A stretch of DNA of 64,000 nucleotides from Sulfurimonas sp. (GCA_028687935.1 JAQTZE010000004.1:178783-242782); one strand, 5' to 3'; positions 21,614 to 31,836 are shown, numbered from the stretch's first letter. A program made the numbers and translations. Notes: generated by a model from the sequence alone, not told the origin.

Positions 21614-22444
21614 ATGTCAAAATTAAAACGGATCTTAGTTCGGGCACGTCGACAAGTTTTCAGTGAGATGGTTGGAAATAATCCGTCGATTTTTCAGGGC
21701 GAGGGATATGACTTTATTGAGCTGCGTGAATATATGCCGGGTGATGATATCCGTCACATCGACTGGAATATCACAGCCAAGATGCAGAAGCCATTTATAA
21801 AAATATTTCGTGAAGAGAGAGAGCTTAACGTAGTCATCGTCTCTATTTTAAACGGAAGTGTGCATTTTGGATCCAAGATCTTCAAGCAGGAGATGATCGC
21901 TGAGATTGCTGCACTGCTGAGTTTTTCAACACTTAAAAACGGGGATTTACTGAGTTCATATATCTTTACCGACAAGATGGAGTATCACTCAAAGCCAAGT
22001 AAGAAGCTCAATCAGATACAAAAAAATGTACAAGAGATTCTTGAATTTGATGCGATTAATAAAAAAGTGGATTTTAAAAATATTCTCGACACGTTATTTG
22101 CAAGGCTCAAACGCAAGTCGCTTATCCTTGTAGTGGGTGATTTTTTTGAAGTACCTGATTTGAGGCTTTTAGCAAAAAAACATGAAGTCCTTGCTATTGT
22201 TGTACGAGATCTTTTAGAAGAAAAACCTCCTCAAATGGGATTTTCTTCTTTGATAGATCCAGAGAGTGGCACTGTACTTGAGGGTGATTTTAACGCTTCG
22301 AGTGTCAAAAGTTATGCACAAAAAGTGCTTGAACACGATTTGGCACTTTATGATATGTTTCGAAAAAATCAGGTGCGATTTGCAAAAGTCTATACTCATT
22401 CGCATGCGAGTGTGGAACTCAGACGACTATTTGAAGGGCGATAA
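21614..22444 (+). CDS. DUF58 domain protein
   Basis: 276 aa, cytoplasmic. The hallmark G-x-G-x-[DE]-x-x-x-x-R-x-Y motif is visible as GEGYDFIELREYMPGDDIRH, followed by IDWNITAKMQKPFIKIFREE. The C-terminal part is a degenerate VWA-like fold. DUF58 proteins accompany MoxR throughout bacteria and probably link it to membrane VWA partners. The ATG follows moxR by 8 bases and the stop overlaps the next ATG. Confidence 0.92.
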   Translation: MSKLKRILVRARRQVFSEMVGNNPSIFQGEGYDFIELREYMPGDDIRHIDWNITAKMQKPFIKIFREERELNVVIVSILNGSVHFGSKIFKQEMIAEIAALLSFSTLKNGDLLSSYIFTDKMEYHSKPSKKLNQIQKNVQEILEFDAINKKVDFKNILDTLFARLKRKSLILVVGDFFEVPDLRLLAKKHEVLAIVVRDLLEEKPPQMGFSSLIDPESGTVLEGDFNASSVKSYAQKVLEHDLALYDMFRKNQVRFAKVYTHSHASVELRRLFEGR

Positions 22445-22842
22445 TGCAAGAGTATGATATTCCACTTCATGATATAAAACCGATCTTGGAAGTACAAGAG
22501 TACTCTCTCTACTATTTTGCAGCGATCAGTACGCTTCTCGCACTTCTTTTGCTTGCGTTTGCCTATATCATGTACAAGCACTTCAAAGCAAAACAGAGAT
22601 TTAACCTGCGTGCTGAACATTATCAAATTCTCAAATCCTTAGATCTCAGTGATACTAAAAACGCAGCTTATGGTATCACGCTGTATGGGCTCACTTTTAG
22701 AGATGATAGTCCACGACACACAGAGATGTATCAAAATATAGTGGAGAGACTTCAAGGGTATAAATACAAAAAAAGTGTAGAAGCTTTTGAAGATGAAGTT
22801 TTGGGATATATCGACCTCTACAAAGGAATGATCGATGTTTGA
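22444..22842 (+). CDS. Small membrane protein of the Bat cluster
   Basis: 132 aa with one membrane helix at about residues 22-42 (YYFAAISTLLALLLLAFAYI) and a short cytoplasmic domain. Size, single helix and position between DUF58 and the first VWA gene match the DUF4381-type proteins of MoxR-Bat operons. The domain itself is weakly conserved, so the family is inferred. Overlaps both neighbours. Confidence 0.65.
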   Translation: MQEYDIPLHDIKPILEVQEYSLYYFAAISTLLALLLLAFAYIMYKHFKAKQRFNLRAEHYQILKSLDLSDTKNAAYGITLYGLTFRDDSPRHTEMYQNIVERLQGYKYKKSVEAFEDEVLGYIDLYKGMIDV

Positions 22843-23764
22843 GGGGATCTACTTCGAGTTTCCTCGTATTATCTCTTTTTTATTTATCTTTATGGCCTGC
22901 GAAGCACTTTGCAGAATGCGCCTTCCTTCGATCTATTTTCCTCACACCAGCCAGTTTATTAAGCAGACGGTTGCAACTTCAAAGACGCTTTTCTTCCTCA
23001 AATGGTTTGCAATCGTGATGATGATCGTAGCACTGATGTCTCCTGTCAAAGATGAACCTTATGAGCTTGAACCAAAAAATGGCTATGAGATAGCACTTAT
23101 CCTTGATGCTTCGCAGTCGATGCAGGCGAAGGGTTTTGATATGAGCAATCCTAGTCTCAACCGTTTTGATGTTGTAAAAAGTATAGTAGGTGACTTTATC
23201 AACACACGAAAAAATGATAATATCGGACTTGTAGTCTTTGGAGAATACTCCTTTATAGCTTCGCCATTGACCTATGATGAGCATATATTGACACGTATCG
23301 TTTCTCAGCTCCAAATCGGCATGGCAGGGCAATATACAGCACTCTATGAGTCTTTGGCACAAGGTGTAAATCTCCTTAAAATGAGTGAATCTAAAAGCCG
23401 TGTTGCGATACTTTTGACAGATGGTTTTAGTACTGTTGGCAAAGATAGAGTACCACTCGAAGTCGCAACGGAGATGGCAAAAAAAGAGGGTGTCAAAGTC
23501 TATCCGATAGGCATTGGTGCAGAGTATGAGTATAATCAAAAAGTACTCTTGGAAATTGCTGCTGGAACTGGAGGGGTTGCGTTTGGTGCATCGAGTGCGA
23601 GTGAGCTTAAAGATATCTACGCAAAGATCGATTCACTTGAAAAATCAGAGATAAAAAATGAGACCTATACGTATATGAACTATTACTATTTTTACCCTCT
23701 TTTCTTAGGGCTATTATCGCTTATGGCGTACGTCTATCTTCGTAATAAAAGGGGACAAGCATGA
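22835..23764 (+). CDS. BatA-like VWA domain membrane protein (cluster 2)
   Basis: 309 aa. Membrane helices at about 10-25 and 50-70 flank the N terminus, then the VWA domain with DASQSMQAKG as metal site, PLTYDEHILTRIVSQLQIGM and ILLTDGFSTVG, and a C-terminal helix. Similar along its length to the protein at 15091 (for example both have GMAGQ and LLTDG stretches), so the two clusters share ancestry. Overlaps its neighbours at both ends. Confidence 0.9.
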   Translation: MFEGIYFEFPRIISFLFIFMACEALCRMRLPSIYFPHTSQFIKQTVATSKTLFFLKWFAIVMMIVALMSPVKDEPYELEPKNGYEIALILDASQSMQAKGFDMSNPSLNRFDVVKSIVGDFINTRKNDNIGLVVFGEYSFIASPLTYDEHILTRIVSQLQIGMAGQYTALYESLAQGVNLLKMSESKSRVAILLTDGFSTVGKDRVPLEVATEMAKKEGVKVYPIGIGAEYEYNQKVLLEIAAGTGGVAFGASSASELKDIYAKIDSLEKSEIKNETYTYMNYYYFYPLFLGLLSLMAYVYLRNKRGQA

Positions 23765-25737
23765 GTTTTTTGCACCCTGAATTTCTCTATTTTATGTTAC
23801 CACCGCTTTTTATTCTTTTTGGATTTTTACTCACACAAAAGGAACAAGAAGCACACTATTTTAGCAAAGAAATTTTACAAAAATTACGCGTAAACGCGAA
23901 TACACTCTCACTCAGAACAAGAAATATCCTTTTCTTTTTTGTTGGTTTTTTGATGATTATCGCCCTTGGCGGTCCTATCATCAAAGAGGGAACTGTCTCC
24001 ATCAAAGCTAAAAGCGCAGATATCATGATAGCTCTGGATATTTCGGACTCGATGCTTGCTGAGGATGTCTATCCGAGCAGATTGCAAGTCGCAAAACAAA
24101 AAGCACTCGAACTCCTTGAACTCGCACCAAATGAGCGTGTAGGCGTTGTTGCGTTTGCTAAGAACTCTTATCTTGTTTCACCTATGAGTTTTGATCACGG
24201 AGCTGTGCGTTTTTTACTCTCACAGCTTGATACGGCTTCTATCACGCAAAAGGGAACAAATATCCACTCTCTGCTTGAAGTCGTCGACAGCTCTTTACAA
24301 AACACAGGAAAAAAATATCTTCTGATACTGAGCGATGGTTCTGATGCAAGTGATTTTTCCAAAGAAATTGCTTTTGCCAAAGAGAAAAATATCGTGGTCT
24401 TTGTTCTTGGAATAGGAACAACAAAAGGTGCGCCGATCAAACTCGCTGATGGCACTTTTATCAAATACAACGGTGAGATCATCGTCTCAAAACTCAATGA
24501 TGCAATCGCCTCACTCGCGACACAAAGCGGCGGTGTCTATATCGAAAATGTAAAATCTCAAGAAGACATCAAAACAATGCTGAGCGAAATCGAGAGTCAT
24601 AGTGAGAAAAAAGAGCTTAAAAGTGAGGAAGTAGCGCGTTTTATTCCTCTTTTTTATTTTCCTCTCGGACTTGCACTTTTACTCTTACTCATCGCTACGA
24701 GCTCTATGAGTAAACGTGTCAAAGTCAATATTCCACCGGTACTTTTACTCGCTGCGTTTTTAGCATATCAGCCAAACGCAGAGGCAGGAGTGTTTGATTT
24801 TATGGAGTTAGACAAGGCAAAAAGTGCCTATCAAGAGGCAGATTACGAGAGTGCTGCAAAGATTTACGAGGCGTATGCGAAGCGTACAAATGATGCTCAG
24901 AGTTATTTTAATGCTGCAAATGCACTCTATAAAGCAGAAAAATATGAAGAAGCACTCAAATCTTATGAAAAAGCAAACTTTAAAAGCAAGGAAGCAAACG
25001 CAGCGAAATATGCAAATATAGGCAATACTCAGGTGAAAATTGGAAGCAAAGAGCATCTGCAAGAGGCACTTGCATCGTATGAGAAATCTTTGGAACTTGA
25101 GGATGATACAGAAGTTCTGGAAAATTATGAGGCTGTGAAAAATGCCTTAGAACAAGAGCAAGAACAAAATAAAGAGAATCAAAAAAACGAAGACAAACAA
25201 GAACAAAAAGAGAATAAAGAGCAGCAAGACAAACAAGATAAGCAAGAACAAAATAAAGAAGATAGACAAGAACAGCAGGATAAAGAAGAGCAAAATAAAG
25301 AAGAGAATCAAAAATCACAACAGCAAGATCAAGAGGGTAAAAACAAAGACGGCTCCCAAAATCAAGATGATTCCAAAAAGAAAGAAGAGCAAAAAGCCCA
25401 GCAAGATAAAAAAGAGAATGAAAATAAAAGTGATACAAAAGAGGCTGCTGATGAGAAAAAAGATGCCAAGTCTATGAAGAGTGATGAAGCTAAACAAGGC
25501 AATAAAGAAAAAGATACAAAAATCTCAAAAGAGAAAGAGTCTCTCAAAGAGCTGCAAAAAGAAGAGAATAAAGAGCAACAAAATCCAAATGAAACGCAAA
25601 ACGCAATGCCAAATACAATGAGTGATGCAGAAGAGGAAAAATGGATTAAGTCGCTCAATCTCAATCAAAACTCTTATATGTATATGCTTAACGATACAAA
25701 CAAAAATGAGGAAAAAACAGATGAAAAACCTTGGTAA
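23761..25737 (+). CDS. BatB/BatC-like VWA-TPR fusion with long charged tail (cluster 2)
   Basis: 658 aa. Two N-terminal membrane helices, VWA domain (DISDSMLAED metal site, LILSDGSDASDF), a third membrane segment near 295-320, TPR repeats from about residue 350 (AYQEADYESAAKIYEAYAKR), then about 150 residues that are almost only Lys, Glu, Gln, Asn and Asp. The tail is longer than in the cluster 1 paralog and probably disordered. Seven AAACGCA/TGCGTTT words. Opposite-strand ORFs over the low-complexity tail are artefacts. Confidence 0.9.
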   Translation: MSFLHPEFLYFMLPPLFILFGFLLTQKEQEAHYFSKEILQKLRVNANTLSLRTRNILFFFVGFLMIIALGGPIIKEGTVSIKAKSADIMIALDISDSMLAEDVYPSRLQVAKQKALELLELAPNERVGVVAFAKNSYLVSPMSFDHGAVRFLLSQLDTASITQKGTNIHSLLEVVDSSLQNTGKKYLLILSDGSDASDFSKEIAFAKEKNIVVFVLGIGTTKGAPIKLADGTFIKYNGEIIVSKLNDAIASLATQSGGVYIENVKSQEDIKTMLSEIESHSEKKELKSEEVARFIPLFYFPLGLALLLLLIATSSMSKRVKVNIPPVLLLAAFLAYQPNAEAGVFDFMELDKAKSAYQEADYESAAKIYEAYAKRTNDAQSYFNAANALYKAEKYEEALKSYEKANFKSKEANAAKYANIGNTQVKIGSKEHLQEALASYEKSLELEDDTEVLENYEAVKNALEQEQEQNKENQKNEDKQEQKENKEQQDKQDKQEQNKEDRQEQQDKEEQNKEENQKSQQQDQEGKNKDGSQNQDDSKKKEEQKAQQDKKENENKSDTKEAADEKKDAKSMKSDEAKQGNKEKDTKISKEKESLKELQKEENKEQQNPNETQNAMPNTMSDAEEEKWIKSLNLNQNSYMYMLNDTNKNEEKTDEKPW

Positions 25738-27154
25738 GATAGTTCTCCTATTTATATGTACACCACTTTTTTTACATGCTGATGTCAAAGCTTATGTTGA
25801 TTCACCGCAAATTTCTATCGGAGATGTTGTAACACTGAGCCTTAGTATCAGTGGAGAAGATATAAAAAAACCGAATCTTTTTAATATATGCGAAAGCGAG
25901 ATTATCGCAACAAGCTCTCAAACAAGTATACAAATGGTCAATATGGAGTATAAAAAGAGCTATACGCTTACTTACAAATTTATGCCTAAAAAGAGTTGTG
26001 TAATTGCGCCTATCGATGTTATCGTAGACACTAAAGTAGAGAAAACGCAGCCGATAAATATCGAAGTAAAACCAAGAAGTAAAAGAGCAGATGCGAACTT
26101 TGAATTATCACTCAAAAGCACTAAGCAAGAACTTTATGTCGGTGAGCCTTTTGATGTTGAGCTACTTTTTAAGCAAAAACGCTCTGCTGAAGCACTCGAT
26201 AGCAAATTTTTAGCACCTGAGTTTAAAGGCTTTTGGATCAAAGGTGAAACGCAGCCCAAAAGAAGTGAGGAGGGTAATTTTATCATGACAAAAATTACCT
26301 ATAGACTCGCCCCACAACGTGAGGGTGAACTGCAGATTTCTCCTGCACAGATGAATATCGCTTCACGCGCAAATTCTCAAGATAATTGGGGATCATGGGC
26401 GGCGAATGTGACTTGGAAATCTTACTTTTCAAATGATCTTAATGTGAGCGCAAAAGCGCTTCCAAATGGAGTGAGTTTAGTAGGTGATTTTACAATAAAC
26501 GCAACAGCAGATAAAACGCAGATAAACGCAAACGAAGCAGTCAATATCACGATAGAAGTAAACGGTGAAGGGAATCTTGAAGATATTCAAAGCTTTAAAC
26601 CTTTCATAGCAGGAGTGAGTGTTTTTGATGAGAAAATTGTTATCAATAAGACAAAGCTCACGCAAAAGATAGCCTTAGTTGCTGATGGGAATTTCACGAT
26701 TGAGCCTTTTACTCTGAGCTATTTTGACCTCAAAGAACAGCAGATAAAAAATATCTCAACGCCTGCAATGCATATCGAAGTCAAAGGTGCAAGTAGTGAA
26801 AAACAAGAACTTCTTGTCAAAAGAGATGAACCAACAATAGAGGCAGTAGAGACACAAAAGAGTCTCCTTGGTGGGAACGCGCTTTCACTTGCTATAGGTA
26901 TTGTTGTCTTGATTATTGGTTTTATTTTGGGCGCTGCGTTTATGCTACTCCAACCATGGAAATATTTTAAAAGAGAAAAAACACTTTCTATAAAAGAGCC
27001 AAAGATAGTGTTGATGAAACTTTTTCCCTACAAAGAGAATGAAGAAGTACAAGTTATTGTAGATATATTGGAAAAAAATATCTATGAAGGAGAAGAGACA
27101 AAGATAGATAAAAAAGTTTTAAAAGAGCTCTTTAAAAAGTACGATATCTCTTAG
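25721..27154 (+). CDS. BatD-like membrane protein (cluster 2)
   Basis: 477 aa from ATG 25721; the in-frame extension to 25622 overlaps the previous gene by 116 bases and lacks a signal peptide. The signal peptide MKNLGKIVLLFICTPLFLHA precedes several immunoglobulin-like beta domains (VKAYVDSPQISIGDVVTLSL is the typical BatD opening) and a membrane helix near 415-440. The stop overlaps the convergent tyrA stop by 4 bases, leaving no room for a separate terminator. Confidence 0.9.
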   Translation: MKNLGKIVLLFICTPLFLHADVKAYVDSPQISIGDVVTLSLSISGEDIKKPNLFNICESEIIATSSQTSIQMVNMEYKKSYTLTYKFMPKKSCVIAPIDVIVDTKVEKTQPINIEVKPRSKRADANFELSLKSTKQELYVGEPFDVELLFKQKRSAEALDSKFLAPEFKGFWIKGETQPKRSEEGNFIMTKITYRLAPQREGELQISPAQMNIASRANSQDNWGSWAANVTWKSYFSNDLNVSAKALPNGVSLVGDFTINATADKTQINANEAVNITIEVNGEGNLEDIQSFKPFIAGVSVFDEKIVINKTKLTQKIALVADGNFTIEPFTLSYFDLKEQQIKNISTPAMHIEVKGASSEKQELLVKRDEPTIEAVETQKSLLGGNALSLAIGIVVLIIGFILGAAFMLLQPWKYFKREKTLSIKEPKIVLMKLFPYKENEEVQVIVDILEKNIYEGEETKIDKKVLKELFKKYDIS

Positions 27155-27981
27155 TCTAAAACGTGATGCAACTCACTTCCTTGTTGCATGGTTTGGTTTA
27201 CTTTTTCCCACTCATCATTTTGTATGCTTGTTTTGAGTGAAGTAAGTTCCCCTTCAAAAAGTTCTATCGCTTCGAGCAGATTTTTCTTATTCTGTCTGAA
27301 GATATCCTCCCACATAGTAGGCGAACTTTTTGCCAAGCGGCTCATAGAACGAAATCCACCTGCTGCTAGCAGCAAGATGTTGCGTTTATTCTCCTGTTTC
27401 ATCACTGTATTCGCGAGTGAATATGAGATTGCATGCGGCATATGAGAGATAAACGCAGCGTGACGGTCATGCTCGTGAGATTTCATAAAATATTTTTTCA
27501 TGCCGATAGATTTAAATATTTTTTTCGCAAGTGTGCTTTGAAGTTCGCCACTCTCTTCTAAATCACAAAGAACGACAACTTTATCTTCATACAAGCCCTC
27601 AAGTGCTGCATGAGGTCCGAAATTTTCTGTTCCAGTCATGGGATGCGCTGCAACAAAGTTTTTACGTATCACATGCGGCACGGAAGCGAGGATAATCTCT
27701 TTCGTACTTCCTAAGTCTATTACAGTTGTGTGCTCTGGTATATTTGTTAAATTTTGAAGTGCAGTAATGATTCCATTGACAGGAATAGCAAGAATAATAA
27801 TGTCATACTTTTTTACATCTTCAAAACTGACAATTTTATCAACTAAATCCAATTTTAGTGCATCTGCTTGATGCTGTGTATTGTGATCTGAGCCGACTAT
27901 CTCATCTATAAAATCAAGCTTCTTTAGGCTTAAAGCCAAAGAACCACCCATTAATCCTAACCCTACAATTGCTACATTCAT
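27151..27981 (-). CDS. tyrA: Prephenate dehydrogenase
   Basis: 276 aa. The N-terminal Rossmann motif is VAIVGLGLMGGSLALSLK, and FVAAHPMTGTENFGPHAA is the substrate-binding segment of the family, with H in HPMTG. It catalyses NAD-dependent oxidative decarboxylation of prephenate to 4-hydroxyphenylpyruvate in tyrosine synthesis. Single-domain form without chorismate mutase. Convergent overlap with the BatD-like gene. Confidence 0.93.
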   Translation of the reverse strand: MNVAIVGLGLMGGSLALSLKKLDFIDEIVGSDHNTQHQADALKLDLVDKIVSFEDVKKYDIIILAIPVNGIITALQNLTNIPEHTTVIDLGSTKEIILASVPHVIRKNFVAAHPMTGTENFGPHAALEGLYEDKVVVLCDLEESGELQSTLAKKIFKSIGMKKYFMKSHEHDRHAAFISHMPHAISYSLANTVMKQENKRNILLLAAGGFRSMSRLAKSSPTMWEDIFRQNKKNLLEAIELFEGELTSLKTSIQNDEWEKVNQTMQQGSELHHVLD

Positions 27982-28080
27982 ATCTTTTCTTAATTTTAAG
28001 TTGAGAAATTATACATAATTTAGTTGACATTAACCACATAGTAGGTAAAATCTCTTCTAATTTATATATACGGGATCTTA

Positions 28081-30303
28081 ATGAGAATTTTTTTAGCTAC
28101 CTTTTTTCTACTACTCACAACTCACTCTTTTGCAACAGTCATAAAATCAATCGAATATAATGGAATGGTTCACATGTCAGAACCCGTAGCGGTGAGGATG
28201 CTTGAGTTTAGCGCCGGTGATGATGTTAATGAAGTCATGGTCAATAAAGCCATTAAAAAGTATTTTGAACAAGGATACTTCAATGATGTTTGGGCTGAGA
28301 TCAAGGAAACTACTCTAACCTTTTATTTCAAAGAAAAGCCTGTTATCTCTCAAGTCGAATTAAAAGGCTGGAAAGAAGATGAAGAAGAGGTTAAAGATAG
28401 TGTTGTGCAGATAAAAAAAGGTTCTCTTTACAATGCGAGAAAACTTGAAGATGCGAAAAAAAGAATTATCGATGCGATAAGTGCCAAAGGTAAGATAGAT
28501 AGTGTTGTAGAAGTAGAGACAGAGTATCTTGCAAATGGAAGTATGAAAGTTACCTTTTTGGTCAGTGAGGGTGAAGAGATCACTATACAAAACCTTCAAT
28601 ATAGTGGTGTTTCAGGTTTAGAGAGTGATAAATTTGACACTGTAATTGCAAATAAAGAACATCAGTGGATGGGCTGGTTTTGGGGTCGTAATGATGGAAA
28701 GATGAGTCTTGGAGACTTAGAATACGATAACCTTAGAATACGTGATTATTATATGCAATATGGATACCTTGACTCTAAAGTTGATTCACCATTTGTGCGA
28801 GTAAACTTCAACCACTATACAGCTGATATGAGTTATCAGATAGAAGAGGGTGCTGTTTATTCAATTAGCGGTATCTCTATTGAGCAGATGAAGCATGTTG
28901 TCGATGATGAAAAAATTCGCGAGATCATCACACTTAAAGAGGGTGAAGTCTTTAATATCAAGACCTTTCGTGAAGATGCAGATAAGATCAAGACACTTAT
29001 TGCTGACCTCAGTTATGCCTATGTTCAAGTAGTTCCAGATTTGAAAAAAAACAAAGACAACAATACCGTTGAAGTTGTTTTTAGAATCACTCCGGGCGAT
29101 AAAGTAAAAGTACGTGATGTCGTTATCTCAGGTAATACAAGAACACTTGATAGAATCATCAGACGTGAACTTTATCTTGGGCCTGGAGATATGTACTCTT
29201 TAACAGACTTAAAAGATTCTAGAAACTCTCTTGGTCGTCTTGGTTTCTTTGATGGGACAACAATAGAAGAGAAACGTATCGATAACCAGAGCATGGATCT
29301 TATTGTAAAAGTAAAAGAAGCACCGACTGGAAATATCCAAGTTGGTGGTGGATATGGAAGTTATGGAGGTCTTTTGGTCTCAATAGGTGTCAATGATAGA
29401 AATATCTGGGGTTCAGGTATCGATGTTGGTGTTCAGGCTGAGAAATCTCAGACAAGCCAAAACTACTCATTTAACATCTCAAATCCAAGACTCAATGATA
29501 GTGACTTTAGTGGAAATTTCTCAATTTTTAAATCTGTTTATGAATATAACGATTACACAGTTTTATCCGATGGTATCAACCTCGGTCTTGGTCATAGATT
29601 TTCAAGATATATCACAGGATATCTTGGATATGGCTATTCAAGAAATGCGTATGAAAATATTGATATGAATAGCACTTATTATCAAAACTACGAATATATT
29701 TTTGAAGATTATGCAAAAAGTTCTGTAACGATAAGCGCGAAATTTGACAACACTGATGACTACTATCTTCCTCGTGAAGGTTTGACGCTGAGTCAAAGTT
29801 TTGAAAAAGCGGGTATTGGTGCGGATGCAGAGTTTATGAAAAGTAAAACAATTTTTGGAAAATTTAATGGCCTCGAAGAGTATCTTGGCTTTGATGCAAT
29901 CTTTAGATATAAAGCACGCTTAAGCGGAGTTATTGACAATGGATATATTCCTTTGGCTGAAAAGTTTTATATGGGTGGTATCGGAAGTGTTAGAGGCTAT
30001 CAGTCTTACTCTCTCTCACCAATGGATGGCACAAGAAGAATAGGCGGTAATTACACTTTCTCAAACTCTGCTGAGATGAGTTTTCCTCTTGTTCCTGCTG
30101 CGAAGATGAGACTTGTAGGTTTTGTTGATTGGGGTATGATAGGGGAAGATTCTATTGATGAGATTTCACGTGGGGGCTATGGACTAGGACTTGAATGGTT
30201 CTCACCTGTTGGACCGATTCAACTTATGTTTGCAAATCCTCTGAATGAACAAGCTGGTGACAAAACTTCAGCCTTCGAGTTCACAATGGGACAAAGATTC
30301 TAG
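28081..30303 (+). CDS. bamA: Outer membrane protein assembly factor BamA
   Basis: 740 aa with a signal peptide (IFLATFFLLLTTHSFA). Five POTRA repeats occupy about residues 20-380, followed by a 16-stranded barrel ending in the aromatic GQRF, the usual C-terminal outer-membrane signal. The barrel contains GGIGSVRGY, the conserved R-G-Y/F loop motif of Omp85 proteins. Inserts beta-barrel proteins. It contains no copy of the AAACGCA word, unlike most of the surrounding DNA. Size is usual for the phylum. Confidence 0.95.
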   Translation: MRIFLATFFLLLTTHSFATVIKSIEYNGMVHMSEPVAVRMLEFSAGDDVNEVMVNKAIKKYFEQGYFNDVWAEIKETTLTFYFKEKPVISQVELKGWKEDEEEVKDSVVQIKKGSLYNARKLEDAKKRIIDAISAKGKIDSVVEVETEYLANGSMKVTFLVSEGEEITIQNLQYSGVSGLESDKFDTVIANKEHQWMGWFWGRNDGKMSLGDLEYDNLRIRDYYMQYGYLDSKVDSPFVRVNFNHYTADMSYQIEEGAVYSISGISIEQMKHVVDDEKIREIITLKEGEVFNIKTFREDADKIKTLIADLSYAYVQVVPDLKKNKDNNTVEVVFRITPGDKVKVRDVVISGNTRTLDRIIRRELYLGPGDMYSLTDLKDSRNSLGRLGFFDGTTIEEKRIDNQSMDLIVKVKEAPTGNIQVGGGYGSYGGLLVSIGVNDRNIWGSGIDVGVQAEKSQTSQNYSFNISNPRLNDSDFSGNFSIFKSVYEYNDYTVLSDGINLGLGHRFSRYITGYLGYGYSRNAYENIDMNSTYYQNYEYIFEDYAKSSVTISAKFDNTDDYYLPREGLTLSQSFEKAGIGADAEFMKSKTIFGKFNGLEEYLGFDAIFRYKARLSGVIDNGYIPLAEKFYMGGIGSVRGYQSYSLSPMDGTRRIGGNYTFSNSAEMSFPLVPAAKMRLVGFVDWGMIGEDSIDEISRGGYGLGLEWFSPVGPIQLMFANPLNEQAGDKTSAFEFTMGQRF

Positions 30304-30364
30304 ACTTTACAAAGTCTAGAAGTACTTCAATTAAAGTCTGATGAATGTTTCCATTCTCAGACTT
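30301..30364. terminator. Double hairpin between convergent bamA and ppx
   Basis: Two dyads fill the 72-base gap. TAGACTTT-AC-AAAGTCTA (30301-30318) includes the bamA stop. AAGTCTGA (30334-30341) pairs with TCAGACTT (30357-30364), with an inner GAATG/CATTC stem. Together they can end transcription from both sides. Confidence 0.6.
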
Positions 30365-30375
30365 CATCTAATCTT

Positions 30376-31836
30376 CTAAATAACTACCTTAAATCCGTCT
30401 ACAGCATCAAGTTTATTGACTGCTTCTTTACTCAAATAGAGTCTTTTTGGAGACTCTACAAAGAGTACACCATTTTCAAATCGTAAATCAAAGTCTATGT
30501 TTCTTGGTCTGTGGCTTAACAGTGCCACACTCAAAGAGAGTATGTAGCTAAGATAGTTAAGTGTGGGTGTCGTTGGAAGCAGAGATGCATATTTTTTGAT
30601 ATGTGATTCATCTGGAAGTTTTTTCTTTGCATATTTCGCAAGGGTAGAGATTAAGACAATTTGTTTATGTGTGAATCCATACTCAAGCGCTGTTTGTATG
30701 AGATAGTAACTATGTTTGTTTTTAGAATAAAAATGAACATTACCTCCAGCAGGATAAAGCTTAGCAGCTACACCTAATTCATATCGATACACTGTATCAA
30801 CAGCAAAATATTCAGATGTAATATCAAAAAGTTTTTTACTAAGAGTGTTAAGCTGATTAGAAAAATTTGCATCTAAAAGATGCGAGTCAATAATATATCT
30901 GACAGAGGTATTATAATTCGCCGGTAGCTTGTCTTTAGATCCTCGTAAAAGGTCTGCAAGATAAACTCCCTCTCTTACACCAACACCACTTGTGAGAGCG
31001 GTTGTAGGTGCTATTTTATGTAATACTCGCTCAAGTATAAGTGCTCCTGGTTTAATAACATCAAAGCGGTTGCTAGCAATTCCAAGTTTTTTTAATTCAG
31101 ACTCATCCGCTTGAAGTACATTTGCAATAAATTTTTGAAGTGCTTTGACAGAGTATTCATATGCATGAAGTTTTTGTAAGGGGTAAGATTCTTGTGCCAT
31201 AATGGCGTTTGAGACAGCTCGAAAGGTACCACCAATCCCGATCAGAGTAGATGCATCCAAGCCATCTAGAACTTCAAGTTTCTTATCGATATAGATAATA
31301 GCTTTGTCAATTTCTCCTTTGTCAAAAAAGAGTTCTTTGAGTCTTACTGTACCGAGTTCCAAAGAGAGGGTATTGGTAACATTCTTTTTATTAATGATAC
31401 TAAATTCTGTTGAGCCGCCACCTATGTCTATGCTGATTGCGTTTGTTTGTTCTGGAAGTAGGTTAGCACAAGCAATAGCGCCGTAATAGGCTTCTTTTTC
31501 ACCATCAATTATTTTGATGCCAAGCTTGAGTTGCTCTTTTACTCTCTGGAGAAAAACTTTTTTATTTGGAGCATCTCTGAGTGCTGAAGTAGCGACACAG
31601 AAGACTTTTCTCACAGAGAAAGAAGCACAGATTGTTAAAAAATCAGCCAATGCATCAAAAGTTCTTTGCATAGGAATTTCTTGAAGATTCCCCTCATGTT
31701 CGTAAGCATTTTCGGAGATCCTAACTTTGCTTTTGGCTTCGTGAAGGAGATGAAACGCAAAACGAGAAGTTCTTTCATAAACAACCATTCTAACAGAGTT
31801 AGAACCGATGTCTATAACTGCGACTCTTTTTGCCAA
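30376..31836 (-). CDS. ppx: Ppx/GppA-family exopolyphosphatase or pppGpp phosphohydrolase
   Basis: 486 aa. The acetate kinase/HSP70-like fold is visible: VAVIDIGSNSVRMVVYERTS (phosphate 1 loop), AISIDIGGGSTEFSIINKKN (phosphate 2) and TLIGIGGTFRAVSNAIMAQE. The C-terminal third is helical and HD-like. It hydrolyses polyphosphate and/or pppGpp; the two activities cannot be separated by sequence. It is followed in the leftward unit, upstream by 5 bases, by a ferredoxin gene with which it is probably cotranscribed. Confidence 0.9.
   Translation of the reverse strand: MAKRVAVIDIGSNSVRMVVYERTSRFAFHLLHEAKSKVRISENAYEHEGNLQEIPMQRTFDALADFLTICASFSVRKVFCVATSALRDAPNKKVFLQRVKEQLKLGIKIIDGEKEAYYGAIACANLLPEQTNAISIDIGGGSTEFSIINKKNVTNTLSLELGTVRLKELFFDKGEIDKAIIYIDKKLEVLDGLDASTLIGIGGTFRAVSNAIMAQESYPLQKLHAYEYSVKALQKFIANVLQADESELKKLGIASNRFDVIKPGALILERVLHKIAPTTALTSGVGVREGVYLADLLRGSKDKLPANYNTSVRYIIDSHLLDANFSNQLNTLSKKLFDITSEYFAVDTVYRYELGVAAKLYPAGGNVHFYSKNKHSYYLIQTALEYGFTHKQIVLISTLAKYAKKKLPDESHIKKYASLLPTTPTLNYLSYILSLSVALLSHRPRNIDFDLRFENGVLFVESPKRLYLSKEAVNKLDAVDGFKVVI

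Noticed and set aside
24808..25664. Leftward ORFs of 60-150 codons over the VWA-TPR charged tail
   Set aside because: They mirror the Lys/Glu-rich low-complexity codons of the real gene and give hydrophobic Phe/Leu/Ser runs without start signals.
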